Assembly (NCBI GenBank): GCA_011037195.1
Contig: JAAEAF010001943.1
Location: 62,001-126,000 of the forward strand
Direction of reading: 5' to 3'
Length of the DNA stretch: 64,000 nucleotides
From: Triatoma infestans
Taxonomy: Eukaryota; Arthropoda; Insecta; Hemiptera; Reduviidae
Of this stretch, positions 24,125 to 35,855 are shown in pieces; position 1 is the stretch's first letter; the number at the start of each line of letters is the position of its first letter. The notes under the pieces were generated by a model, which was given only the letters and a program-made list of their open reading frames with translations, searched no databases and was not told where the DNA came from. The position numbers and the translations under genes were made by a program.

Positions 24125-24343
24125 TATGACGCAACAGTCCATAAAGGACCAAGGCTATCCAGACGGCAATATATTGGTGGTCATGTGGATAAGCACGCCG
24201 CAGTTCCCTCCCCATTTAGTTCTGACTTTCATTCCCATTTTTTCTCACGATTCTGGGTCAACACTGACTTTCCCCTTACGGGAATCGAACCCTGATTTTT
24301 CGCAACAAAGACAAATGCGCTAGCCATTAGACCAACCCGCGAG
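24125..24343 (-). repeat. tRNA-derived SINE, family II
   Basis: The minus strand has GCGGGTTGGTCTAATGGCTA (A-box region) and GGGTTCGATTCCCGTAAGG (B-box region) spaced as in a tRNA, followed by a non-tRNA body with TGTTGACCCAGAATCGTGAG. The head differs clearly from family I. It abuts the family I copy ending at 24072. Confidence 0.75.
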
Positions 24344-25200
24344 GAGTAGTGGGTACAAGAGGAAGACAAAATCTATGGGTGGTTGGATGTGCAGATATGG
24401 ATAGGATCTGAGATTTATTTGTCATGGTCTGCATCTTTTCCAATTTCATGATCGATTTCTACCCATCTATTTTGACCAAAGAGTGCGGCCAATGTTAATC
24501 ATCACTAGCCACTGAACATGCTGATTAAATCAAATTAGGTTTATATCAATGCTATGACATTTATTGTCATGAACGCATACAGGCCTTACGACAACAGCTT
24601 CAAACAGGAACAGTTTCACACATTTCTACACTGTTTTGTGTAGAAAATAATAACCGAAGGAAAAGATCAATCTGAAACCTTATCTAGGGCAGATAAGGTT
24701 TCAGATAAATATCAGCAAAATACCTAACAATTTTTATTTCACATATAATAAGTAAATTAGTTTTAGATAGGTTATGTTTTTATGATCGCTATAATCTCGA
24801 ATGATAAATGTGAACTGGAATTTGTGATGCAAATAAATTGCAAAAAAAAAAAAATTGAAGAGTCAACATTTTATGTAACATTCAACAAGTTTTTGCCATT
24901 TTCTGATTGAATTATTGCTATCTGCTAAATAGTATGCAAAGGAGAAAGCTTTACTTATGAAAAGATGTGGTCAGTTTTTATTTTTATTTTTAACATTCCT
25001 TTTATTTTTATGGTACATAAATAATTATAAATCGATAATGAAACACAAGTATGGTTTATTTTATTACTTTCATGTGGCAATGTGTTTTTTTTATAGCAAA
25101 ATATTTGCGGTAATTTTTATGAAACTGTGTTTTTCATTTAACTTTTGCGCTGAGTTCAATCTTTGAATCCAATGCAAATATTATTGTTACTATATAATTT
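24344..25200. other. AT-rich intron sequence with two hairpins
   Basis: TTTCTACAC/GTGTAGAAA forms a 9-bp stem near 24623-24645. 24670-24685 and 24691-24706 are perfect 16-bp inverted repeats with loop AGGGC. Otherwise nothing recognised. Confidence 0.6.
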
Positions 25201-25204
25201 ATAG

Positions 25205-26779
25205 ACACTCGGCCATAAAAAAATGGAGCACATATTTTTCTATATAAAAACACAATAATTCTATACTTTGGTATATTTATGTTTATAAACTATTATAATA
25301 CAATACTATAGTTCCTAAACTCCTAACTTTCTTGAGAGTAAGAATGGAAACATAAGTAATTCATTTAGTGCGGCTTTCTGGTTTGGGACAGACATCGTAA
25401 GTAATTATTTTTTGTTCAATTCTACATTATTTTTAATTTTATTATTAAATTACTTTATTTGCTTAACCGTATTAACAGAAAAATGAGAATGCCGTCAGAG
25501 CGGTCGCTCTTGCGGAGGAATGACAAATATCGTGTGATATATGACTGAACGTTTAGATGTCACGATCTGCGTTTCATTAAGCAAAATGTACATTTTTTGG
25601 AAACTGGGAAAAAGGTCGGAGACCCAGAAGTGGTCGTAGTAGGGTCGCAATAGCTCGGGACAGAGTCACCGTGAGCTATGAAACCATTGAAGACGATTAA
25701 GAGAAGTAGGCCTGATTGCTAGTAGCATCAGGGCCAGTACTAAACAGGAATCATCGTGTAAGCAGATTAGCTTTTGCTAATCAGCATCTCTTTGGACTGT
25801 AGAGCAATAGGGTGTTATTCTCTACAGATAAATCACGATTTCGTCTGTATATTGGTAATGAATTACTTATGTTTCCATTCTTACTCTCAAGTAAGTTAGG
25901 AGTCAAATTAGTATGGGCAAATGGCAGGGGGTGCGCTTCTTTCAATGTACTACAGGCGGAAGTGCTCCTTTTCCTAAATCAGTTAGGGTGTGGTGTGAGA
26001 TAAGTTTGAAGGCCAAATTAATTGTAGTTGAAAATGGCGCAATGACCGCTGTTAGTTTACTGAAGACGTTTTTCTAGATGCAGTCATACCGTTTGCTCCA
26101 TTTATCGGGGGCAGTTTCATATTAACGCATTATCAACGTCAGACCACACACATCTAGAGCTGTCACCGGAGGGAGTCAATTTAAATGTGATTGTTTGGCC
26201 TGAACGTGCTCCGCACATGAATCATATAGAACATCTATGTGACAAGCTCAATAGATGTGTTGGTGCTCGTGATCAGCCCCTAACTATTCAGCAAATTTCT
26301 TCGTAATGCTCAACAAGAAGAATTGGATGCCATTCGACGAGTACCTGTTCAAAACCTGATTGCATCTATGCCGCGCCGTAACAGGACCCTTCATATTGCC
26401 GGAGGAAGCAATGCCAATTACTAGGAGGTGAGAAAAATTAAACTTATTAAATTTTGTAAAATGATTTTGAATTTTTTCGTTCGTTTCCTTTTTAATTTTT
26501 TTTTATTTTTTTAGATCTTGTTACTTTTGTCAACATCTAAGGTCACTGGCGCCCGGAGCCTTCTCAGTGCACTGCCGGCCTCCGGACAGTGTTCTCTCGT
26601 TACAGACAACATGTCCATCACCAAACAGTGAGCTAGAGGCTCCTAGAAAGAAAAAAATCTAAGGGTGGCACAGCTGGACTCGAACTGGGTTCTCCACCAC
26701 TTAGCTATTCCCTTCCCTAAAAAATTGTTGATTATAAATGTAGAAACTAAGTGTCCCAATTGTTCTTGTGCCTGAGTGT
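25205..26779 (+). mobile_element. Tc1-like transposon, inactive, carrying a SINE
   Basis: The ends are similar inverted repeats: ACACTCGGCCATAAAAAAAT (from 25205) and the complement of ACACTCAGGCACAAGAACAA (ending 26779). The interior shows Tc1-like phrases: LAFANQHLFWTVEQ near 25768-25808, VLFSTDKSRFRLYIGN near 25812-25857, RPHTSRAVT near 26140-26165 and WPERAPHMNHIEHLCDKLNR near 26202-26262. A family I SINE (26530-26717) sits near the right end, so the native element was about 1.38 kb. Stops and frameshifts throughout. Confidence 0.8.
26530..26717 (-). repeat. tRNA-derived SINE (family I, short form) inside the Tc1 element
   Basis: Has the body sequence (CCTTCTCAGTGCACTGCCGG, then ACAGTGAGCTAGAGGCTCCTA on plus) and a damaged tRNA-like head (TCGAACTGGG, ACTTAGCTATTCCC). 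The 3' side carries GTCAACATCTAAGGTCACTG and lacks the upstream extension. Length about 190 bp. Confidence 0.85.
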
Positions 26780-27123
26780 ATACATATTTCTTCAAAACTT
26801 GAAATGTTTACCAAATGAGTTAACATTAATTTATACAATTGGGGAATGCTGTACTCTCTCCCTCATAACTTTGAGGAAGCGTTATGTTCCAGGCCCCCAG
26901 AACAGCCCTAAAATAGATTTTCATCGATAAAATAATCTACAGAATGCGACATCCTCCTTAACTTGAAGACAAAAAGTAATTTTCAATTTTATTTTCGTAA
27001 TCCCTCCTAATTGTTTCTGAAATTTTCAAATGTGAGTTCATTTTTTTAATACTCCGAAATGAAGGATTCCGGAGGCCTATAGTGAAGGATAATTTAAATT
27101 TTTTTTATTTTATTTTTTATTTA

Positions 27124-27351
27124 AGGCGTCTCAACATCTGTGGCCATTTGCGCCCGGAGCCTTCTCAGTGCACTGCCGGCCTCCGGACAGTGTTCACCCG
27201 TTACAGACAACACTGTCCATCATCGGACAGTGAGCTGTAGGGTTTCCTAGGAAAAGAAAATCTAAAGGTAGCACACGGCTGGATTCGAACCCGTGATCTC
27301 CGCGTTGCTAGTCCAGCGCTGTACCACTGACCACTGAGCTAATCCCTTCCC
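27124..27351 (-). repeat. tRNA-derived SINE (family I, short form)
   Basis: One of the best-preserved copies. The minus-strand head is GGGATTAGCTCAGTGGTCAG with a small insertion, and the B box is GGGTTCGAATCC. The body ends GGCGCAAATGGCCACAGATG, then TTGAGACGCC. The head is closest to tRNA-Ala in its A-box context, which is a tentative assignment. Confidence 0.85.
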
Positions 27352-28028
27352 TGATAATTTAAATGATTTATTTATTAAATAAAACCATATGATTTTATTT
27401 TTTAAACTTGTTTACATTTAAATAACATTTTCTATTGATTATATTTTATTTCCACATTATTTTTTTTTTTCATACTGTATATCTATTTTCCTAACATATT
27501 TCATTTAAGTAACTAAAATAGCTTACATCTAATTACGCGATCTATGATAAATACCTTTATAAAATTAGGAAAAGTGATTCGAACTTTTGTGAAAAATTAA
27601 TGCGGTTGATAGTGTAGAATACACTATAAGGAGTGCAATAAGTACAAGAAACAAATAAAATAACTTTTCAATTATTTATATAAAAAGATAACGTCTTCTT
27701 TTATATATCTGAAACCTAAACCGCAAAAATAAAAATTCATAAAGTTCATTAAACATGAATTTTTAATAAAAATAGATAAGTTATATTGTAAATAACTTAA
27801 TATATTAAAATCAAATATTTACAGGATAAAAAAAAAAAACTATGGAATAGAGTTTTTGTTTAAATTTTACGTATTTACAGTTATTTACCTATTTACAGGA
27901 CAGTTACAAGTTAAATTTTATGTAATTGTGAACCTTCATTTTCACAATCCAAGAACTCACACTGAATTTCTCAATTACCTTATAAGAAAGTAAAATTATA
28001 AGTCATAAAGGGAATTAAAAGGGACATT
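27352..28028. other. AT-rich intron sequence, nothing recognised
   Basis: No frame or repeat of note. Confidence 0.5.
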
Positions 28029-28029
28029 T

Positions 28030-28155
28030 TTACTTTCTGTTACTCCTAGTTAAAGAAAGTATTGTAATCGTGTCAAATTTTCGATATCGAGTTTTCACCG
28101 GAAATATCCGTTTTGAGGTCCCCTGAGTCCAAAAAAAAGTGGTTTTTAGCAAATG

Positions 28156-28205
<50 letters not shown>

Positions 28206-29050
28206 ATGTATGTGTGAACAGCATAGCTCAAAAATGAAAAATTGTAGAAAGTTCAAATTTGATATTACGTTTAGGTAATCACTATAGGATCTGATGGTGC
28301 GTTATCTGTCAAAATTCCTCAACCGGAAGTACCACTTCACTAGTTTTTTTTTTTACGTTTTTGCAATTTTCTCAAAAATTGCACCGACGATTTTCTTCAA
28401 ACTTCACACACATACAAAGAGCTACAACTTTTATTTGAAACATTTCTCCAGGAAAATTCATTAAAGGGCACTTCTGGGGGAGGGGGGTTAGGTTTTCATC
28501 TTAACTGCTATTTCAGTTTATTAGACAATTCTGTCATCTATATAATGTTTATTAGAATTAAATATGCTGTCGAAATTCTGAGTTTGAAAAAATGGGGTAA
28601 CCGGAAGTGCGTTTACTTTACCACTTTACTAAATGATTTTTTCACTTTTTCGCAATTTTCTCAAAAATAGCTCAGACGATTTTTTGAAACTTCGTATATA
28701 AACTAAACATGCAAAGATCTACAACTTTTATTTTAAAACATTTCTCTGGGAAAATTCATTTAAAGGGCACTTTTGAGGAGGGGTGGGTATGTTTTTCTCT
28801 AAAATGCTATCATAGTTGATAACAATTCTATCATAATACAAAGAAAATTAAATTAGAATAAATAGATGGCTAAAATTCCGAGTTTGAAGGAAATCAGTAA
28901 ACCGGAAGTGCGCTTTTAATGAACAGTTTTTTTTATCAGTTTTCGACAAATTTCATTAAATTTGGTACACAAACTATAAAATTTATCAATTATAATTTTT
29001 TGAGAACTGAAGTAAGAGAAAGTTGTGTGAGTGTTTCACACCAGATTTTT
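28030..29050 (+). mobile_element. Helentron-like (HINE) element, full-length copy A
   Basis: Begins ACTTTCTGTTACTCCTAGTT, then TATTGTAATCGTGTCAAATT. It has a (GT)n tract at about 28156-28188 followed by (TATG)n, then modules starting at CCGGAAGT (28323, 28601, 28902). Each module carries CGATTTTC...CTACAACTTTTATTT...GGGCACTT...GGGGTGGG-like text. It ends AGTAAGAGAAAGT (29011-29023), then hairpin GTGTGAGTGTTTCACAC and CAGATTTTT. Start and end motifs are inverse complements. There is no coding frame. The layout matches known DINE-1/HINE elements (subterminal inverted repeats, microsatellite, tandem block, 3' hairpin). Confidence 0.75.
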
Positions 29051-29585
29051 CTAAATTAAAATTCCTTTTCCTTTAAATAGAAATGTTTTTATAAGAGCTA
29101 TAAAAATAAAGAATAAAAGTAAAATAAATTCAAATCAATACGATCGGCGAATATCTAAACGGTATTTCAGGAAGAAGGTAATAAACTTTCACTGGCCATT
29201 TGGGTAGTTATGAATTGGTGTTAGTGCGAGACGAACCAACCTTCGGGCGGGCCAGTTCAAGAGGCCAGGTCAGCCAACAGGAAAGGAGGAAAGAGTAAAG
29301 TGGCTGGATGTGCAGCGATTTATTGTACGTACATTCGTCTGTAAGTTGCCATTTTTTTTTTTCTGTTATTGGCCAAACATACTAGAGGCGTCTGATAATG
29401 TTCCGTTTGTTTGACTGATAACTATATATTTATATATATATATATAAATATTATTTATTAAAGCTTACATTATATCTTCTAATCAAAATTAAAATTTTAC
29501 ATACATTTTGATGATGTAATAGTTGTAATAGAGGCGTTTTAACTGCAAATATTATTAAAGATTAAAATATTGGTTTCATTTTAGT
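29051..29585. other. AT-rich intron sequence with an AT microsatellite
   Basis: A short (TA)n tract lies at about 29428-29447. A GC-richer patch at 29225-29310 has no assignable family. Confidence 0.5.
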
Positions 29586-29589
29586 CTAG

Positions 29590-29708
29590 GATGGTTTTTA
29601 TTTATAGACAATCTCATATAGCTATAAGAGAAAGTATTGAGATTTCAATGGACATATATGTTTTGAAATTCCCTGAGTCAGAAAAAATAGTTTTTAGCAA
29701 TCGTTGTG

Positions 29709-29753
<45 letters not shown>

Positions 29754-29935
29754 GTTTTGGTGGGTGTGGTTAGCATAACTCCAAACATGGAAATTCGCAT
29801 AAAGCTGAAACTTGATATTCCAAAATGTGCTACAATCAAGTAGACGCAACAATCATCAAGGTTTTGATCGACCGGATGTTCCACTTTGCTGAAATAAATT
29901 TTTCAGATTTTTGTGATTTTCTTGAAAGTCTGGGA
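29590..29935 (+). mobile_element. HINE-family 5' fragment
   Basis: Matches the 5' part of the family (AAGAGAAAGTATTGAG, TTCCCTGAGTCAGAAAAAAT, TTTTTAGCAA), a (GT)n tract at about 29716-29745, and the start of a module (GACCGGATGTTCCAC). It is cut off at about 29935 where a LINE fragment starts. Confidence 0.65.
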
Positions 29936-30735
29936 CCCAGTGGAAAGCTATCTATCTAAAAATTACTGCATCTGGAGGGCAAAGAGGATAAAATTGAGAT
30001 GGAGCTTTAGGGCTGCCGCTCTAGAGGCAATAAAAGAGCAATATCCGCTACACATGTCTGTGGTTACATGTCTATACTGACGGCTTAGCCGATACCTTAG
30101 CGAGTGTGTATATATGGACCTCTAGTTAAGTTCTCCTGTAATGTAGACCAGCTATGACTTTGATGGGAAAATCGCCGCTATGGAACTTGGTGCTGATGCA
30201 TTCTCAAGGTAATTCTCGAGTACAATATTGTCTCTTTTGCGACTCGCTAGCTGCAATAAGTGCAATCTCTGGAAATGAAGAGAGCGATATTGCTCTGAGA
30301 GTTACGAGCTGTTTAGGAAAGCTGAGAAACTTTCAGGTTAAGGTGAGATACTGCTACAAAAGATACCAAACTCAAATGGCGCGACCCTTCATATCCGCCT
30401 CTTTGACACAGCTAGAAACGCTTCTTATTTTGCTTTATATCAATATATTGCAAGCGGACTTAGCCTTAGCTGCAAGAGTTAACCGGCCGCAGGTTATAAT
30501 TGGCATTGTTTAGATTGAGCACAAGGCTTGATTATTTACGAGCACATTTGTTCAGAATTGGTCTAGCGTTGTGCCGACTAGAAAAGATGATAAGGGACTA
30601 TTTGAGTTTTTGCGCAGGGCTCTCTGATATACAACTGTGTGATCAGGAGAGCAATAGCGCACATCTGGCAAGACTTTATTTGGATGTCCGGTGCCATAAG
30701 ACTAATTAGACAAAGGCCTACTGGCATAGGGGAAA
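29936..30735 (+). pseudogene. LINE RNase H and C-terminal tail remnant
   Basis: Frames include VYTDGLADTLASV (first Asp), FCDSLAAISAISGNEESDIA (DS motif near 30235-30295), then LSTRLDYLRAHLFRIGLA (30512-30565) and HLARLYLDVRCHKTN (30660-30707). This order (RNase H, then a TGHxxLxxHLxRIGL tail) is standard for Jockey/R1-like LINEs. Frameshifted; ends near an A/T tract at 30730. Confidence 0.75.
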
Positions 30736-31275
30736 AAATATATATATTTTTTTTTTCAATTATAAATATGATTTTGTAACATGAAGACTTCAAAATAACT
30801 TTGGTAAAAGACTTCATGTTTCTTAATTATTACAAGCCAGAATAACTAAGTTAAAGTATTACAACTTCTTTTTTCCGTAGTCTTTCATTTTAAGTTATTA
30901 AAAAATTATTCTGGACAGTATTCATATTCTATAATTATTCATAATAATTAGCTGTTACATCTCAATAAATATATAAATGGAATCTGTTGATTTCCGCATT
31001 AAAGTAATTTTTTTTTTATTTAAACTTTACTTGAACATTCTATTTTCATTTATTATTATTATGTAAATTAGTTTGGCTTTTGAATGAATTTGGTGGGACT
31101 GGGAATGGTAATCCTAACAGAAATTATGTAAACTATGATTTCACTGTTTTTATAACGCATGGACTAGTTAAATAAAAAAAAAGAATAGCCTTATTGTGAT
31201 AGATTAATGGCCGACTGCTATGGGCGTTAGCGCCATTTTAATTACTACTTTCTCTTACTACTTTCTCTTACCTTC
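30736..31275. other. AT-rich intron sequence, nothing recognised
   Basis: Only simple A/T tracts. A duplicated TACTTTCTCTTAC at 31247-31272 echoes the HINE terminal motif. Confidence 0.45.
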
Positions 31276-31279
31276 GATC

Positions 31280-31640
31280 GTTTTGAAGTCTCATGATTAA
31301 TAAAAAAAAAAAAATTCAACGATATATCTGAAAACATTTACTCACCCACACACACTCATATATATAATATAATGAACTGAATATCACAGAAACAGGAAAT
31401 TGCAGGATGCCTCTAGATATCTGGTTTCTGTATGACCGAGGAATACAATACGTAGCTTCCAGTCCAAATCCTTCAACCGAAAGTGCAACTTTGTATTTTT
31501 TTCAGATTCTGGCAATTTTATTGGAAATAGCTCTTTCGATTTTATTTAAACTTTGTTAATGATCTCCACTTTTATAGGTATATCAATTGTATTTATTCGG
31601 AGTGTTGTAAGTTCAGACTTCACTTAAAAGTCGCTATCTC
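31280..31640 (+). mobile_element. Diverged HINE-family fragment
   Basis: Keeps CCTTCAACCGAAAGTGCAAC, the TTTTTCAGATTCTGGCAATT module start and a short (CA)n tract (31348-31360) in family order, at low similarity. Confidence 0.4.
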
Positions 31641-31714
31641 GAATCGCTACTTTTTTGGGGTTAGATTTTAGATACCGCCATCCTTGCATCCTGCTCTGAT
31701 CCCATAACTGCCTT

Positions 31715-32510
31715 CACTCTCTTACAGAATCATTTAAATAAAATAGAATCTTGGGCCAAAAAAATGGCGGATTAAACTCAACCCACAAAAATGTCAACAA
31801 ATCACCTTTACTCTGCGTCGTGCCTCCTGTCCTTCAGTAATCTTCAACTCAATACCACTCTCTCCTACAAACTTAGTTCGCTACCTTGGGATGTACATCG
31901 ACAAACGACTAACATGGAATCCATATACAAAACTGAAAAGACTGCAACTTAACAAACGGAATAAGTTACTAGTCAGATTAATAGGAAGACGATCGAAACT
32001 ACCTCTCGAGCACAAACGACTAATATACAACTGTATACTAAAACTGATGTGGACTTATGGACTTGAACTGTGGGGTTCAACCAAGCGCTCAAATTACCAG
32101 AAAACTCAGGCTTTTCAGTCAAAAATACACCGTCAGATAACAGATGCTCCCATTCTATGTCTCTAATTCCACCCTCCACAATGTTCTCAAAATCCCATAT
32201 GTGTCTGAAGCTGTCAAAACTAAATATAAAAAATTCTATGACTCTCTTGCCCTCAACTCTAATCCTCTTGTTCAAAATCTCGCCTCCACAACTATACCAG
32301 ATAATCCACCCCGTGACTGAGCCGCTGTTGGCCCCGTGATCACCTCCAGCAATAGGAAATAACTCCTGCGAGAGTGTTACCGCTGGGTAGCTTCTCTCCT
32401 CCAGCTAATCACGTCATTCATCATCACACATCATCATCCTATTCACTTATTTATTATATTTATTTATTTAGATTGTGAATTCCAAATAAAAAAAATAAAA
32501 TAAAAAAGAT
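31715..32510 (+). pseudogene. Jockey-like LINE, 3' part of reverse transcriptase
   Basis: The frame at 31891-32166 reads MYIDKRLTWNPYTKLKRLQL, then LIGRRSKLPLEHKRLIYN and LKLMWTYGLELWGST. Just upstream another frame gives TNLVRYLG-like text. These are the conserved post-catalytic segments of Jockey RTs. A TTTATT-rich 3' UTR and an A-rich tail (32488-32506) close the element. At least one frameshift follows 32166. Confidence 0.85.
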
Positions 32511-32524
32511 TTTAGATTTTTATA

Positions 32525-32956
32525 GGGGATTATTGTACTGTGACCTGAAAGATCTATCGTGACCCCCGAAGCCTATTCATTGCACTGCCGCCCTCCGAGC
32601 AGTGTTATCTCTAGCTGCAGATAACACTGCCCATCACCGGGCAGTGAACTGTAGAGGCTCCTAGGAAGAGAAAATCTAAGGGCAGCATGCTGGATTCAAA
32701 CCCGGGACCTCCGTGTTGCTAGTCCAGCGCGCTACTATTGAGCTAATCCCCTTCTTCTCCTTTGGCATACGCCAATTAACTAGGGACGGAGACCCCAGTT
32801 CGTGTACTGTGTTATCCTTGTCTGTAAAGTGTAGAGTGTATGTAGTTTAACTGTAGTGTATACTGTTCTGACGAAGGGCATAGAGTACAGAGCTGTGGTA
32901 ACCGGTGAGGTCACTACTTCCCAAGTAACTGCATGCAACAGATACCCCTTGCGGGC
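32525..32956 (-). repeat. Composite tRNA-derived SINE with upstream extension (copy 2)
   Basis: Same order as the copy at 23641-24072: extension starting GCCCGCAAGGGGTATCTGTT, tRNA-like head (ATTAGCTCAATAGTAGCGCG and a B box altered to GGTTTGAATCC), body, and the 3' end with GATAGATCTTTCAG. The change in the B box suggests it is no longer transcribed. Confidence 0.85.
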
Positions 32957-33936
32957 TTTTTTGAGGATATACAAAGTACATATGTACATATTTAATTGTG
33001 GAAAGGTAGAGGTTTGCTTTCCTAAAAAAAACTCGTTTTATTAAGTTTAGATTTGCCCCATCATACAACATTGAAAACAACTAAAGATTTAGTAAGAAAA
33101 TAGATAGATTTGAAGGAAATTTGTCCGATATAGCTATGTAAATGACATTACCCAAAGAGAAAGTCGTGTGAATAAAGTTACTCTCGAGATTCTCTTCAGA
33201 ACACAATTATAAGTTTAAAAATTACTAAACTTTCAGAATATCGATTAAATAAAAATGCGATTTCCAGTTTAAATAAAAAATGATTTTTTCCGTTTTCCTG
33301 ATTTTCTAGAAAAATTGGTTTAAAGATTTTTTTCCTTAAATCCTTAAATTGAATATAATTATTATTTCAGCTTAGAGTATACGACAAAAATTTTAGGAAA
33401 AAAAAAAAAGCGCATTTTAAATACACTAGAATTACAAACAATATGTCAGAAACTATGTCAAACCATGGGAAAAATATGCTGGAAAATTTATAAAACATAT
33501 TAAAAATTATTCTAACACATTATTATTAACATTAAGATTTCCTAAATTAAAATTTTCACTTTTGAGCTACTAAAAACTAAAGTTCGATTAGATATTAGTA
33601 AATAATTAAAGAAGGAATATGAAGCAAAAATGCAACGAAATATGGAAGCATAAGGAACAGAAATTCAAAAGTGCTAAAGTAGGGCAAAAATGAGTAAACT
33701 ATAACAAAATATGCAATTTAAAAATGGCGACAAATCATTAAGAATAATCAATAAACGTCTTTAGATTTACCAATTATGAAGAGATCCATTACTAATTACT
33801 AAACAATAAAAAAACAAAAAATAGATGTCAAACACTTTTTACGACCTTCTCTTACTAAAAATTAAGAGATTAAATTGATAAATATCCTTCAAGCTTGTAA
33901 TTTCTACTAAATTCAGGTAGATTGTAGATTGCTGTA
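32957..33936. other. AT-rich intron sequence
   Basis: 33140-33330 carries faint HINE module text (GAGAAAGTCGTGTGAATAAA, GATTTTCTAGAAAAATTGG). The rest is unassigned. Confidence 0.4.
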
Positions 33937-34336
33937 GGGAGATTATTGCACTGCAACCTGAACGATCTATTGTGCACCCGGAGCCTTCTCCAATGCACAG
34001 CCGGCCTCCGAGCAACGTTCTTTAGCTACAAACAATGCTGCCCATCACAGGACAGTGAGCTGTAGAGTCTGCTAGGAGAGAAAAATCTAATGGCAGCATG
34101 CTGGATTCGAATCCGGGACCTCTGTGTTGCTAGTCCAGCGCGCTACCACTGAGCTAATCAACTAGGGATCCTAGTTTGTGTACTGTGTTTGTCCTTGTGT
34201 GTAAGGTGTACAGCGTATATAATTTAGCTGTACTGTGTACTGTTCTGACGAAGTGTATGGAGTACTGAGCTGTTTTAAAACCCGTAGGGTCGCTACTCTC
34301 CCAGTAACTGCATGCCACAGATACCCCTTGCGGGCA
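33937..34336 (-). repeat. Composite tRNA-derived SINE with upstream extension (copy 3)
   Basis: Third copy of the composite form, with a 40-base deletion between extension and tRNA-like head. B-box region GGATTCGAATCC. The shared outer edge GCCCGCAAGGGGTATCTGTG at 34336 and the 3' end at 33937 define the same unit as the other two. Confidence 0.85.
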
Positions 34337-34379
34337 TAAATTCACATAACTCCTACATATAACTGGGCGAACCTAAATT

Positions 34380-34830
34380 AAAAACAATAATAGAAGGAAG
34401 CATTACTTTCCAGCTACCACAGCATCTCCTCTAAAATCTACTTATTTGGAAAAAATGTTTCCAATAAATGTGATAGATCTATATAAAATGTTAAGTACCA
34501 AGTTCAAAGTAACTCGTTGTTAGCCTTGTCGAGAAAATGGCAGAAATCTCAAAGAAAAAAAAGAAAAAGCGTTTACGAAACTCGCACTTCAATCAGTCAA
34601 CCGATTTTCTTCAAACTCAGAATGTTTCGGTATTCATTTAATTCTCATTAATATTAGGTATTCAGATGTTAGAATCATATAATCGTACGAAAATAGCACT
34701 TTCAGTAAAAAGCATAACGTTTCAACCGTCCCCTCCCGCAAATCATCACTAAAATGAATTTTCCCAGTACTAAAAGTACCATAAAGGTTGTAGCTCTTTA
34801 TATGTATTATTATATAACAAGCTAAAAAAA
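34380..34830 (-). mobile_element. HINE-family module fragment
   Basis: One worn module in reverse orientation (AATGTTTCCAATAAATGTGA, ACTCGCACTTCAATCAGTCA, AACCGATTTTCTTCAAACTC, CCCTCCCGCAAATCATCACT) directly next to full copy B. Confidence 0.6.
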
Positions 34831-34865
34831 AAAATTGTACTTGTTAAATCGCAAAAAAACAACTA

Positions 34866-35855
34866 AAAAAATCTGGCATGAAACATTCACACAACTTTCT
34901 CTTACTCCTGTTCTCAGAATTATAATTGACAAATTTTATAGTTTGTATACCAAATTTAATGAAATTCGTCACAAACTGAAAAAACTGTTCAGTAAAAGCG
35001 CACTTCCGGTTTACTAATTTTCTTGAACGCGCTATTTTAGCCGTCTATTTATTTGTACTTTATTTTGTTTGGATGATAGAATTGTATAATCAACTATGAT
35101 AGCACTTTAGAGAAAAACGAAAGGCATCCCTCCCTTAAAAAGTGCCCTCAAATGGATTTTCCCAGAGAAATGTTTTAAATAAGTGTTGTAGATCATTGTA
35201 TGTTTAGTTTATTATAAGAAGTTTCAAGAAAATCGTCGGCCCCATTTTTGAGAAAATCGCGAAAAAGTGAAAAAAAATCATTTAGTAAAGTGGTAAAGTA
35301 AACGCACTTCCAGTTATCCGTTTTTTCAAACTCGGAATTTCAACAACATATTCAATTCTAATTAACATTATTTAGATTATAGAATTGTCTAATAAATTGA
35401 AATAGCACTTTAGATGAAAACCTAACCCCACCCCTTCCACATAACTGCCCTTAAATGAATTTTCCCACAGAAATGTGTCAAATAAAAGTTGTAGCTCTTT
35501 GTATGTGTAGTTCATATACAAAGTTTGAAGAAAATCGTCGAAGCCATTTTTAAGAAAAAAGCAAAAAAGTAAAAAAACCACCAAGTAAAGTGGTACTTCC
35601 GGTTGAGGAATTTTGGCAGACGGACCAACCGTCAGATGCCATGGTGATACCTAAACGGAATATCAATTTTCAACTTTCTACGGTTTTTTGTTTTTGAGCT
35701 ATGCTGTTCACACACACACACTCACATAGACCATTTCCTAAAAGCCACTTTTTTAGACTCATGGGACCTCAAAACAGATATTTCCAGTGAAAACTCGATA
35801 TCGAAAATTTTACACGATTGACAATACTTCCTCTTACTAGGAGTAAGAGAAAGTA
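34866..35855 (-). mobile_element. Helentron-like (HINE) element, full-length copy B
   Basis: On plus: AAATCTGGCATGAAACATTC (3' hairpin region), ACTTTCTCTTACTCC, three modules bounded by CACTTCCGG-type text (about 34998, 35305, 35592), a reduced CA tract (35711-35724), the CCTCAAAACAGATATTTCCA block, and ACTAGGAGTAAGAGAAAGT at 35836-35854. Same architecture as copy A, inverted. Confidence 0.8.
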
